Of a DNA stretch of 64,000 nt, positions 34,251 to 44,883 are shown one piece after another. Origin of the DNA: Vesta saturnalis (Eukaryota > Arthropoda > Insecta > Coleoptera > Lampyridae); NCBI GenBank assembly GCA_036346205.1, contig JARFJB010002136.1, forward strand, positions 637,001 to 701,000. The letters run 5' to 3'. The translations under genes were made by a program, and so were the position numbers. The first letter of the stretch is position 1. The number at the start of each line of letters is the position of its first letter. A model generated the notes under the pieces. It was not told the origin of the DNA and made no database searches. It saw only the letters and a list, made by a program, of their open reading frames with translations.

Positions 34251-35010
34251 GTTAACCCCTATTCAAAAAAAATTTAATTTTTTTTTGCAATCATTTGTTG
34301 GTGTTTGCTGATTATTTCTAATCGTTTGTTGGTTAGAAGTATTCTGTCAATCACATGTTTTAATTTAGATCCGAAGTTAATCCAACAAGGTTAAAATTTG
34401 CTGGTTTTTTGTATCATTCTTTCATTATTTTTTGTCGATTTTTGGGTGTTAGTATTTTTAAATAATCAAACCAACAAACATCAATAAACTATAGCCAGTT
34501 AGGAGACCGAATTCACGTACAGTATTGTAAATATTTAATTTAATTTCGAAAATACGGAAAACCAACAAACCATAAAAAGTACCCAGCAAATACCACCAAT
34601 TATGTAACAAACGATTGCATAAAAAACAAACAATTTTAAGCTTAGGAGCTAACTTCACGCCTAAATTAAAAAGTTTAAGTGGAAGAACACAAAAACCAAC
34701 AAACGACAAAAATAGTCAACAATCACCAACAAATTTGGGGGGGGGGGCAACTTCACGCTTAAATTAAAAATGTTTATTGTTAAAATACTAAAAACCAACA
34801 AACGACAAGAAATAGATAACAAATACCAACAAAAACCTACAAAAACAATTGTAACGGAAAAGAAAAATTTTAATCTGGGGAGGCGGGGGCTAACATCGTC
34901 TAAAGTCTAATAAAAATTTTGATTGGGAAATACTAATAACAAACGGACGAAAAATAACCAAGTTACGATTACAATAAAAAATGAAAAAATTTATCCTCGG
35001 AGGGCTAATT
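34250..35010. repeat. CAACAAA-rich minisatellite with inverted halves
   Basis: Right half: GCTAACTTCACGCCTAAATT at about 34647, CAACTTCACGCTTAAATT at 34749, CTAACATCGTC at 34889, CTAATTTCATACC at 35006, each preceded by strings such as CCAACAAACGACAAAAA. The left half (34250-34450) carries the complement (TTTGTTGGT, GTGTGAAGTTAACCCC). A G-run of about 11 bases lies at 34737-34747. Confidence 0.7.
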
Positions 35011-35384
35011 TCATACCGTCACACAACCTTCAATTTTTTCTTAATGATAGATGCATCAAATTTTGTAGTAACAAATTAGCATCAAATTATAGTAGAGGTT
35101 TACAAACGATTGTGTTGAAACGACGTTGCTAACTTTAGGTTGCGTTTTTAAAATAACAGTTTTAGTTTTAGGTAGATTTTATAGCACTAAGAGTTTTGCT
35201 TAGATGCTTTATATTCATTTTGTATCATTTTTTAAATTGCATTATTACGTTTACTCTAAGAGTGAGTGTATTGTAGATCTCGTATCTGCAGCACTCTCCA
35301 ATTGTAAGAACACGAGCCGACACTGATAAACTAAGTCAAATGTTGAAATATACTAGTATTCATCAATTCTTATGAATGGCTACA

Positions 35385-35560
35385 CAGGCTGTTTCCTCTA
35401 AAGGGCACATTAGAAGTTTTTCATGTTCTGAAAATGTAATTGATATGAAAATTTGTATACAAGGGTTACCGATTAATTTCTCTCCAATAGGAATATTTTT
35501 AGGTTGCCGGCACTCACCGAAAGTGAGTATCAACTTCCTTATTTGGAATGGCAACCTATA
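35385..35560 (+). repeat. Dispersed repeat family 1, copy 1
   Basis: CTGTTTCCTCTAAAGGGCAC, TTCATGTTCTGAAAATGTAA and GCAACCTATATTTTTATTG have clear counterparts, reverse-complemented, at about 42460-42620. It is non-coding. The element type is unknown to me. Confidence 0.65.
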
Positions 35561-35924
35561 TTTTTATTGATCTTTCAGATTCCTAGGGTCTTTTGGGAGG
35601 AATCTCATGAGCTTTCCATATCCTAAGTTCAGCCGTTTTCGAAATATTTAGAGTTTTTGAAAATTTTCGAGTTTGCATATTTAAAAATTGATAACTTCGT
35701 TATTTTTAATATTTTCGAATCCAATCCGGGTATTCTGAAGAGGAAGACCGGATCTTTCTTTTGGTGTAATCAGAACTAGATAAAAATTAATCTAACCTGC
35801 AAAATTTTTACGTACGTTTAGGAAACTTAAAATACCCTTACTCAGTTTTTTCAAATGAAATGCCTCAATTTTTTTCATCAAACCAAGGAACATTAATTTC
35901 TGAATCGACTATTTAGACGAATGC

Positions 35925-36100
35925 GGTGGTAGTATCTTCTCCCTCAGAACTCCAACTCCCTTCCTTCCGATCGTATCCTGACCACACCCATCCTTAATCC
36001 CACCATGCATATATACGTAATGTATGTATACTGGGAATCCATGATTGTGACTGGAGTTTAGAAAGCTAAAGCAGCCCCTTGAGGGAATGAAATATGTAGC
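35925..36100 (-). repeat. Dispersed repeat family 2, copy 1 (minus)
   Basis: Reverse-complemented, it reads TTTCATTCCCTCAAGGGG, AGTCACAATCATGGATTCCC, GTTCTGAGGGAGAAGATACT and ATTCGTCTAAAT. The same blocks in the same order lie at 49405-49553, and the first part at 54885-54955. This copy has an extra insertion around a CATATATACG segment. Confidence 0.7.
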
Positions 36101-36429
36101 CTTTTCCTTTTTATGAATCGATGTGTATTAATATTCCCTATACCTATATGTTATAGTTTTCAAGTAATGTAGATTGTATAATAATATTGCAGCAATTTCA
36201 TTACTAGCTTTAAAACTACACTCGTGTATGAATCGCCATTTCCATGGAAATGAGAAATATCGTAACTATGTTTAACAAACGTCGTCTTTTAGGGTAATTA
36301 TTGTATATATGGGTATATCTAAATATGGAGGTTCAAAGTCATTCGAACCAAGATTTGATGAATTGTGCTCTGTATTTATGGAATATGTAACAACATTGTA
36401 AAGAGAACCTTCGATCATTCAACGAGAAA

Positions 36430-38272
36430 TATCCTCACTCGCCACCCTTGAATAAACGGAAGTTCGAAAAATTTAAATTGAATTTCGTGCAATTTGGACA
36501 AGCGAGAGCAAAAGAGAAAAAAACGTGTAACTGGCGAAAAAACCAATTACTGTGCTGGGCTATTTTCATGCACATCCACATGGGTCAATCCGAACAGCTG
36601 CATAAATGTAGAAGTGGAATTTTGACAGTGAAGGTTTATGCAGAACGATATGGAATTCCTCGGGAAACTTTACGTAATCACCCTAAGGATCGTCGAGGAA
36701 ATAAAGCCTCTACGGCAGATGGCGGCGGAGGACCAAAAACACTTTCAGAAACAGCAGAAAATTAATTAGCGGAATGTTTAGGAATTATAGCCAAGTGAGA
36801 ATTTGGTTTAAGTCGAACTGAAGTAATGGACATTAAATCAAACAATATAAAATTACGTTTCAAGAATGGACGTTCTGGTGAAGACTGGTGGCTAGCATTT
36901 AAGAAGAGGCAACATCTGTCTATCAGGTAACCCGAAACTCTGGACCACACAAGAAATACCCAAACCAATCCATGCATCGATTATGCATCTTTTGTACTGT
37001 TAGAGGCAGCAATAGCCGAACTTAATCTGGCTGGAAAACTTCAACAAATATGGAGCTGCGACGAGACAAGTTTCGGCCATGACCACGACAAAAGCAAACT
37101 GGTATCTGAAAAGGATACATTGCAGACTTAGACCGAGGAAATACAAGCGTGTTAGCCTGTGTAAACCTCGCTGGAGAAAAACTGGCACCCCTTATGATCT
37201 TTAAAGGCAAGAATCTATGGGAATCTTGGATACTTGCTACAAATGATTTTCCAAACACATCATATGCCGCAACTCCAGGAGGCCGGACGTCATGCGAGAT
37301 ATTCGAAAACTGGTTTACAAATAGATTTCTGAGAGTGGCAGGGCCAGGCCAGCACTTCTTATTTTTTGTTTTTTGTTAAAACTTCCCGCCCATATCTCGC
37401 ATCTTCTTCAGCCTCTGGATGTATCGTTTTAGGGATCGAAAAGCCAGATGGGATCTTATTAAATGGCAGCGTACCAAGATCGGGCATTCAAATATAAAGA
37501 GAAGATTTCAAAATCATCTACGATTCATTTTCGGGCACTGAAACGAAAGTTAATAGGTATATTGTAAATCAAGATATTTTTAAAAGTGAAGACTTAAAAA
37601 GGTACAATGAATCTAAGTACTCACAAACCCAAAGTAGAAGTCTGCAAATTCCTGATCCAACTCTCCACAGTCCCAGACCAGTAGCTCGCAGTTCAAGCTT
37701 AAAAGTTCTTAATAGAAGCCTTGAAGATCATAATCTCCAAGAAGATATTCACCTAGCATTTTCAAACTGCTCATCATTGGTAGGAACCACCGCCAGTGGA
37801 GTTTTAGACCAGATTTCTCTAAAAAGCCTTTGGTAATACTGTGGTTAATAAAGTGAGTTTCGAAAACTTTATGCTTCAAAAAATTGACAGAAAGCACTGT
37901 AAATTCAAACAAGAGGAGAAAAGTTGATGGCGAAGCAGTGGTGCTAACTAAAGATGACCTCAAGAAAATAAGCGATAGAACATATACTTACGACAATAAT
38001 ATTAAATTAAAGACAAAACTTCCTAATAGGGAATTAAAACCAAAATCTACTAAAACAGTTAACATATTATTATCCTCCTCTAGTCATTCCGCGATTGACC
38101 CGAACACAGATTTACATTCACCTATGTCGAATGTAAAATGGCAAACTATACCAATCTTGCCAAGGAAAATATATCTAAAGAAGCAACTAATTTGCAAAAT
38201 TTTTTTTTACTCTTCCAGTGATTCTGAAATAGAAGAATCAAATAGAGAAAATAATGGTTTTCCATTTTCCTA
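36430..38272 (+). pseudogene. Pogo/jerky-like (DDE_1) transposase, broken
   Basis: The N-terminal psq-type HTH reads KVYAERYGIPRETLRNH, then PKTLSETAENELAECLG and GEDWWLAFKKRQHLSIR (Tc5-type DNA-binding region). The catalytic part begins QQIWSCDETSFGHDHDKSKL, followed by LACVNLAGEKLAPLMIFKGK, GRTSCEIFENWFTNRFL and, after a gap, LPAHISHLLQPLDVSF. The segment that should carry the second aspartate (DGHSSH-like) is deleted near 37370. A long polar C-terminus rich in serine and lysine ends at 38272. At least five stops or frameshifts. In life it would be a nuclear cut-and-paste transposase of the pogo group; CENP-B and jerky derive from such proteins. Confidence 0.8.
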
Positions 38273-38399
38273 GAACCGAAATCATAAATATAAATGACTA
38301 CCTACTTGGTAGTATTTGTTTTTCAATAAATAAAACAAGTGGTTGTTTTGTAGGACTTTAAAAATATATATGAAAAGGAAATTGAAATGAAGTTTTGAG

Positions 38400-38400
<1 letters not shown>

Positions 38401-38482
<82 letters not shown>
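38401..38482. repeat. (TA)n microsatellite, about 80 bp
   Basis: About 40 uninterrupted AT/TA dinucleotides. They make long poly-YI frames on both strands that are not genes. Confidence 0.95.
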
Positions 38483-38487
<5 letters not shown>

Positions 38488-38514
38488 TACACAGTGAGTT
38501 TTTTTTTTCATTAT

Positions 38515-38621
38515 TTGTATGGGGATCACGAAAAAGTAGAACAAGGTCGCGAAAACCGCATCTTTCTATCTTTGCTCGCAAACGAGATACCCTACAGTTC
38601 CAACCAAATCGGGACACAGTG
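38515..38621. mobile_element. Truncated mariner end (solo)
   Basis: The outer about 105 bp of the inverted repeat seen at 8322-8426 and 41580-41681 appears here alone, ending GGGACACAGTG before TA (38622-38623). It begins right after the (TA)n tract. Confidence 0.7.
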
Positions 38622-38824
38622 TACAAGACAAAAAGAATTTTACATGAGTGAAAATGAATTTTCAATGTACCATAATCGAAGGGTCGACAGATGTAAACTA
38701 CAATTCAGCTAAGACTTACCGGTTCCAACTCCAAAAACAAGACTCCAAAAACAAGATCCGAGATCCCGACCTTCAAAACCCATCGTTTCAATAAGTAAAA
38801 TGTTTATATTTGGCTTCGAATTGA

Positions 38825-38944
38825 AATGTGTGGGTGTGCGTGCGTGTTGTGCGTGTGGGTATGCGTGTGTGTGTGAGTGTGTGCTCGTGTGCGTGTGTGC
38901 ACGCACCCACGCACGCACGCCCACGCCTGCGCCGCGCACCACAC

Positions 38945-38989
<45 letters not shown>
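38825..38989. repeat. GT-rich simple sequence followed by (TA)n
   Basis: GTGTG/TGCGT-rich DNA turning into CACGCACGC and then about 22 TA dinucleotides. The overlapping frames are simple-sequence artefacts. Confidence 0.9.
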
Positions 38990-38992
<3 letters not shown>

Positions 38993-39285
38993 CCAGATCA
39001 AATTTTCAACATTTTCACCTTCAAAATGGCGTCCGAAAATGTATGACATATTTTGGGTGAGTTTATTGCAAATATTTTTGCAAAAAAGGAGGTATCCGGT
39101 TTGCAACTTTGAAATTCGAGTAGCAGGCAATTTTTCACGTATTTAAATAAAAGTCCCCGTAGGTCAATTAGGAGCTGAGAATTTTTTTTTAATTTGACAA
39201 TTGTTTATTTACAAATATTAAGGGTTGACATTTCCGCTGCAACTAGTGTAATACTTGACCTTCATGATACCATCATGTACAACAG
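38990..39285 (+). repeat. Left arm of outer inverted repeat
   Basis: TTGGCCAGATCAAATTTTCA, GAGTTTATTGCAAATATTTT, TTTCCGCTGCAACTAGTGTA and ATGATACCATCATGTAC. The right arm is at 41682-41955. Confidence 0.75.
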
Positions 39286-39876
39286 AAAAAGAGAGTTTTA
39301 CATGTCTGAAAATGTATATATAGTTGACCGTGACCGTGGCGCGTGGCGTGGAAATTAATCGAGCGAGTTCAAAATGGCGTCGCGGTGAAAAATTCGACGT
39401 ATCTCCGCTAATACTGCATCAGTTTCGTCGTTTTTTTAAAATCTGGGGTAGTTTTCAGAAATAATAACACTTGGTATATTAGTTTGTCAAAATGTTGGAG
39501 GAATTTGTTATAAACAATAATTAGTGTTAAAATAAATTTTTTCGCGTATATTTTTAAAATTCTGCGTTTTAGACAAAAAGTTTTCAAACAAAACTTGCTT
39601 ATTTAAAAAAAAATACATATGTGTTTATTCTATCAATATTTCCATAGGATCAAGGTATAGCCTGAAGAATGTAACAGAAAATTCGTAACAAAATATAAAC
39701 ATTTTACTTATTGAAACGATGGGTTTTGAAGGTCGGGATCTCGGATCTTGTTTTTGGAGTTGGAACCAGTAAGTCTTAGCTGAATTGTAGTTTACATCTG
39801 TCGACTCTTCGATTATGGTACACTAAAAATTCATTTTCGCTCATGTAAAACTCGCTTTTTGTCTTGCGAGCAAAGA

Positions 39877-41681
39877 TAGAAAGATGCGGTTTTCGCGACC
39901 TTGTTCTACTTTTTCGTGAAACGAAAGATGCCACAAACAGAGTTGTCATGGTCCTATTAGTATTTGAGATACAGGGCGAAATTCAAAATTTGCACCTTTT
40001 AAGCACCCCTCGTAACTGCTTTGCCTTGTAATTTATCGAAATGGTGAAAAGTGGGTTTTATACAGAATTTTTCGTAGAATTTAGTGGCGTGCATAGTTTT
40101 CCCCACAAAAAGTCAGTTTCTTCGCAATAAACCAAAGTTTTGTGTTTTTAAATGGAACACCCTGTATATTTTTGATTGTATAATAGAGCTTTTACTCTCA
40201 GCTTTCAAAAAATATATATTGTGTGGCACTTCTTTTGTATTATTAACCTCAAAAATGAATGTTACGTTAATTTAACATTTTGATGATATAATTGGCCATG
40301 AAAAAACAAGGTTAAGGGTTAGGAAGTTTTATGCGAAAACACAAAATTAAAAACTAAACATAATACCTACAACTTTACACGCCTAATATAAATTACTAAA
40401 AGAGATGACCATTCTGTCTTATATATGATTCGCACACTCTTCCAATTCGTTCTATAGCATTGAGCACAATAATAGGGTGATCTTGTAAATGTCTGAATGC
40501 TTCTCTAACTGCATTTGTCAAACGTTCAATGTTATCATATTGAGTTTGGTATATTTTATTTTGCAAGTAAAGTAAAAAGAAATCTAGGACTGATAAGTCT
40601 GTACACCTAGGAGTGACAATCCATCAATTACCAAAATTGTTTTCCAAAAACGGGCGTATAATTTGCGCATTGTGAGATTGGAAATGAATTTGGTTCAAGC
40701 GGGCTAAGGGAATGTCATCTAATGATTCAGGCACAACCATTTATAAAATATCCAAATATCTAGGAGCGGATAAGTTCCCTTCGAAAATGTAGAATTTTAT
40801 TTTTGATGCTAATATAAAACAGGAAATATTTAGTCCAAATCGTCCTTGTTGTCTTTGGAGGAAATGTGGTGTTTAAAACACGTTGATTGCTAAAATGTGC
40901 CTCGTCTGACCATGTGACATTTCTTCCCAAGTTGGGTACTATATTTAACATATTTAAGTACCAATTGTAAAATATTAACCTACGTTCAGCGTCGCCAGGA
41001 TGTAGATGTTCAACAAGCATACATTTATATGGTTTGTATTTATGGTGGCGAAGTATTCTTTGGATTCTTGTTTTCGAAACTCCAATACTACTTTCTATAG
41101 TTCTGCAAGAACTTATAGAATTACCCTCCACACTGGCTAAAACGGTAACTTCGTCATTCTCGCGATTTTCTTTATTATATTTTTTTGACCTGGGTTTAGA
41201 AAATGGTCCATAATTAATTAAATTTCTTTTTAATCTATAATATATAATCATTTTCGAGGATAATAATGCAAAAGAAGTTCCACACAATATATATTTTTTG
41301 AAAGCTGAGAGTGAGCTCTATTTTATAATAAAAAAATATACAGGGTGCTCCATTTAAAAAACAAAACTTCGGTTTATTGCGAAGAAACTGACTTTTTATG
41401 GGGAAAACTATGCACGCCACTAAATTCTACGGAAATTTCTGTATAAAACGCACTTTTCATCATTTTCTATAAATTACAAGGCAAATCAGTTACGAGGAGT
41501 GCTTAATCTGTGGAAATTTTGAATTTCGCCCTGTATCTCAAATACTAATAGGACTATGACGATTCCGTTTGTGGCATCTTTCGTTTAACGAAAAAGTAGA
41601 ACAGGGTCGCGGAAAACGCATCTTTCTACCTTTGCTCGCAAATGAGATACCCTACAATTTCAACTAAAATGGGACACAGTG
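39877..41681 (-). mobile_element. Second copy of the 5956-type mariner, decayed
   Basis: It shares the long inverted repeats of the element at 5956-8426. The right end is complete (GGGACACAGTG before TA at 41682-41683) and includes the inner CAGGGTGCTCC end at 41341. The left end lacks about 50 bp: the sequence passes from flanking GTCTT straight into GCGAGCAAAGATAG. The transposase is on the minus strand. The N-terminal exon and intron have been deleted. Confidence 0.8.
40380..41235 (-). pseudogene. Mariner transposase, copy 2, lacking N-terminus and second Asp
   Basis: RLKRNLINYGPFSKPRSKKY opens the readable part, followed by SISSCRTIESSIGVSKTRIQ, CMLVEHLHPGDAERRLIFYN and NVTWSDEAHFSN (first aspartate). 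It is closely similar to the protein at 6774-7877. Frameshifts begin near 40860. The stretch coding HYHQDGAP is deleted (FPISQCANYT-like frame instead), so the second aspartate is lost. The third region is recognisable as SVLDFF in another frame, then the C-terminal part (NIERLTNAVREAFRHLQ out of frame). N-terminal exon missing. Confidence 0.8.
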
Positions 41682-41955
41682 TACATGATGGTATTATGGA
41701 GTTCAAGTATCACACTGGTTGCAGCGGAAATTTCAACCATTAATTAAATAAACAATTGGCGAATTAAAAAAAAATCTTTTTTTTAAATACGTGAAAAATT
41801 TCCACGTACTTGAATTTCGAAGTTGCAAACCGTTATCTTTTTTTTTTAAAAGATATTTGCAATAAACTCACCTCAGAAATGACATACATATTCGGACGAC
41901 ATTGTGAAGGTGAAAATGGTGAAAATTCGATCTGACCAAATTATATATGTATAAA
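41682..41955 (-). repeat. Right arm of outer inverted repeat
   Basis: TGTACATGATGGTATTATGG, CACTGGTTGCAGCGGAAATT, GATATTTGCAATAAACTCAC and GATCTGACCAAATT are the complement of the left arm at 38990-39285, with moderate divergence. Confidence 0.75.
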
Positions 41956-42455
41956 ATATGTCTCGATGAAGATTTAGTTTCTCTTGGGAAAACCCTCTAT
42001 ACCGACGAAAAAAGGGCCAAATTGCAGGATACATTTTGTCACTTTGTTTATAAACAATTAGAATTTTTCGAAAACAGATTAATAAAAATTATGGTAAGTT
42101 ACGGGTAATAAAGGACATAATTACTGAAAGCTTTAAGCATGTAGGTGCTTTTTTTACGAGAATTGAAAATGTTGCCAATTTTTTGCAATTAATTAAGCAC
42201 ATTATTAACCGATATCGATCAATCAGGTCTCAAATTGATCATTTTTTAGCCAGCTAAAAATCACAAAAATTTGAAACCCCTATTGGTTATAGTTTCCGAG
42301 CTATGTTAAAAAAATCTATTTTTTACCAATTTTTCGACATTTGACGGTTGTTTAAAAAATGTTCACAGTTGTTAAAATGTCATATTCCTTATCACTAAAG
42401 CAACCAATTTTTCCACGTGGGTACCTGCTCTTAAATACTGAAAACACAATAAAAA
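41956..42455. other. AT-rich DNA, no gene seen
   Basis: No motif or repeat recognised. Confidence 0.35.
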
Positions 42456-42459
42456 ATAT

Positions 42460-42625
42460 AGGTTCTCATTCAAAATAACGAAGTATAATCGGAAGTGCCG
42501 CCATTCTGAAATTATTTTCATTCATCGATAACTCCTGTATACACATTTTCAAACCAGTCACATTTTCAGAACATGAGAAACTTTTAACGTGCTCTTTAGA
42601 GGAAACAGCATATGTATAGTATATT
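42460..42625 (-). repeat. Dispersed repeat family 1, copy 2 (minus)
   Basis: Contains the reverse complement of the copy at 35385-35560: ATTTTCAGAACATGAGAAAC and GTGCTCTTTAGAGGAAACAG. Sequence identity looks moderate. Boundaries are not defined. Confidence 0.65.
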
Positions 42626-42629
42626 CAAC

Positions 42630-43850
42630 ATTAACTTTATATTCAACTCAATATTAGTAATTTTTAACTAATTATAGATATACATTAACTTTAAATATCA
42701 ATTAAGGATGATTTACAGTGCAACATTCGTGTGAAGAATTTTCGTTGTAAGGTGGAGAACAGATAGTTTTTTGTACTGGAAATAGTCGTCCTTATAATGA
42801 GGATAGAAATACTTAGACGGTCGTGTTAAATGAATTTAGAAAGAAGAAAATACGTTTTCTAATTGAGTATCACCTGGCATACGTTGCTGCTTCTAAAATC
42901 TAAAATGGCGTTCCCGCTGAAAAGTATGTCAAAAAAAGATGCTAATAGTTTTTTTGTGTCGGAATTTTGTGAGAAACTATTTAACAGTTGTAATTTAGGG
43001 TTATTTAATGGTTTAGTAGTTAATTCATGCTTGCTTTTCATTTTTCAATTCAAGGACCAGTTCCGCCTTTGAAGTTTTCAAAAATACGATTGACAAACTA
43101 CATGTTGGAAAATGAGACCTTACGAATCTTTATTATGCACGTGTCATTACGTCTACATACACCTGCTTATAAACCTTGAAGCTAAGATAACATATTTTGG
43201 CAAGATGGGCCCGTGCTTCCACATAGAAGTAATTAGTCGCCGAGACGGATATTTTTAGAATTTAAAATTCTAGGCGCCTAAGTCGGCCATCGAACCTTTA
43301 TCTGGATATATTCACAAAATAAAGAAAAGAATCATCTGTTATAAAATTAATACTTATTTTGCGTTTAATTATTACTCTCACATCCTTAGTGTTTTATGAA
43401 AAACTCTTTCCGTTTAGTTTAGAAATGACGCAGTTACAATAATATTGTCAAATACGTAACGTGAAAATATATCCACAAAGCGTCTATTTTTCAGTTTATT
43501 AATAAGTGTCAGTCTGGAATAAAATTAACCATGGATCAAAATAAATCTATTTATCTATGAGTTTAATAATGGAGAAGGTTACTGTTTCTTTAAACGCTTG
43601 TTCTATTAATATGTGTAATCTATTTACTTTTTTTCATTGCATACAGCCAAATCATATTCTCAATTTGTCATTTGACTTTGTTTTGGTACAAAATCTGTGT
43701 AAGTTTTGATACCACTAATTACATATTTTCTGTTTTCTTGTAACTTTCGAACTAAATAATGCTTTAATTTATTACGTTATAAAGTGGAAATTAATGTACA
43801 TTAAGTTTTGTCACGTAAACATTTCATAAACCGGCAATAGTTGTACGAAT
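42630..43850. other. AT-rich DNA, no gene seen
   Basis: Frames up to about 70 codons (for example 42863-43072 plus) lack recognisable motifs, and I see no splice or start context that makes an exon likely. Confidence 0.35.
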
Positions 43851-43857
43851 ATATTTT

Positions 43858-44040
43858 TTCTACGCCATTCAGTTCAGGGTTCGATTCCCGGCTGGACGGT
43901 TTAAACAGCCTCCAAACCTCGATAATTGTAAGTGTGTCGAGGTGGTAATCACCGCGGCAGTGGATGCTCTGACGCCCATCTCCAACTGTTTGGGGTGGAA
44001 TAAAAGTAATTACTTTGTTAGGATTGTGATAAAAATATTA
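43858..44040 (+). mobile_element. Possible tRNA-derived SINE, 5'-truncated
   Basis: GGGTTCGATTCCCGGCTGG at 43876-43894 is a good pol III box B with a tRNA T-arm-like context. It is followed by a GC-richer tRNA-unrelated part (CACCGCGGCAGTGGATGCTC, CGCCCATCTCCAACTG). No box A is evident upstream, so the 5' end would be lost. No second copy in the window confirms it. Confidence 0.35.
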
Positions 44041-44590
44041 TATAAAAATATTTTACCCCATTTGTTTATTGTAGTAAAGAGGCAGAGATGTGCCTCGCTT
44101 GTTTGAAATGATGACCTTTTATGATACTACAACAAAAGTGATACCTTTTTAAAACAATTTTGTAAATTTAGTTTTTATATAATTAGGGTATAAGGTTGCT
44201 CTATTTGTCCAAAAATTATCAACCCCTTCTTTAGATTTAACTAGAAAAAATCACAATTTGTGTAAAGTTAGGCCCACCAACAATAAAGTGGAATTTAAAA
44301 TTTAGCGCTAGTAATAAAATTAAAAGGTAAATCGTTGGTGATAGGCAATAACAGAATTGTAAGCAAAGTTCTGAGATAGTAGCTCAGATTTGAATCGATG
44401 TTAAAAATGTTATGTGGCGGAGAAATATGTTTGTTAGTGGAAGGGAGCACGTTTGAATGCTTTTTAATCCCTTTTTTAATGACACTTGCAGCTTAATAGA
44501 ATGTTAATTGCTCTAAAATGACGTCGCGTTTCTCCTATTAATTGCAATTTAGAGAATTCGGTTTCTTTTCGGCGGCTTTTTCAAGATATT
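44041..44590. other. AT-rich DNA, no gene seen
   Basis: No recognisable coding or repeat structure. Confidence 0.35.
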
Positions 44591-44883
44591 CTTATCCACG
44601 TGATGATGTAATTTAAAAGCTATCAGCAATATCTTAAGCATACAGTTTGCAGTTACTTTTGGTGGTACAGTTAGCACCCAGTTTATAACGCCATATTGCA
44701 GTATAATTTAAACTAGATGTGCCATCTTGTAGTATAATTAGATTGTAACGCACAGTTTGCAACGCCATCTTGTGATGAAATTTAAAAGTTGCTCTACAAA
44801 CACACCCTAAAACATGCACAGAACGTGCAATAAAATATCTAGTAACAAACAAGCATCAACAAATTTACTAGCTTACTAACTTA

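Larger units (their letters stand above)
38624..39870. repeat. Inverted-repeat pair bracketing a low-complexity region
   Basis: 38624-38800 (TTTTACATGAGTGAAAATGA, AACTACAATTCAGCTAAGAC, GATCCGAGATCCCGACCTTC) is repeated in reverse complement at about 39705-39870. Between them lie a GT-rich tract (38825-38930), a (TA)n tract (38946-38989) and the left arm of another inverted repeat (38990-39285). Confidence 0.75.

Noticed and set aside
38282..38665. Long frames through the (TA)n tract giving YIYIYI proteins (also 38800-39146)
   Set aside because: They exist only because TA and GT repeats lack stops; no coding signal.
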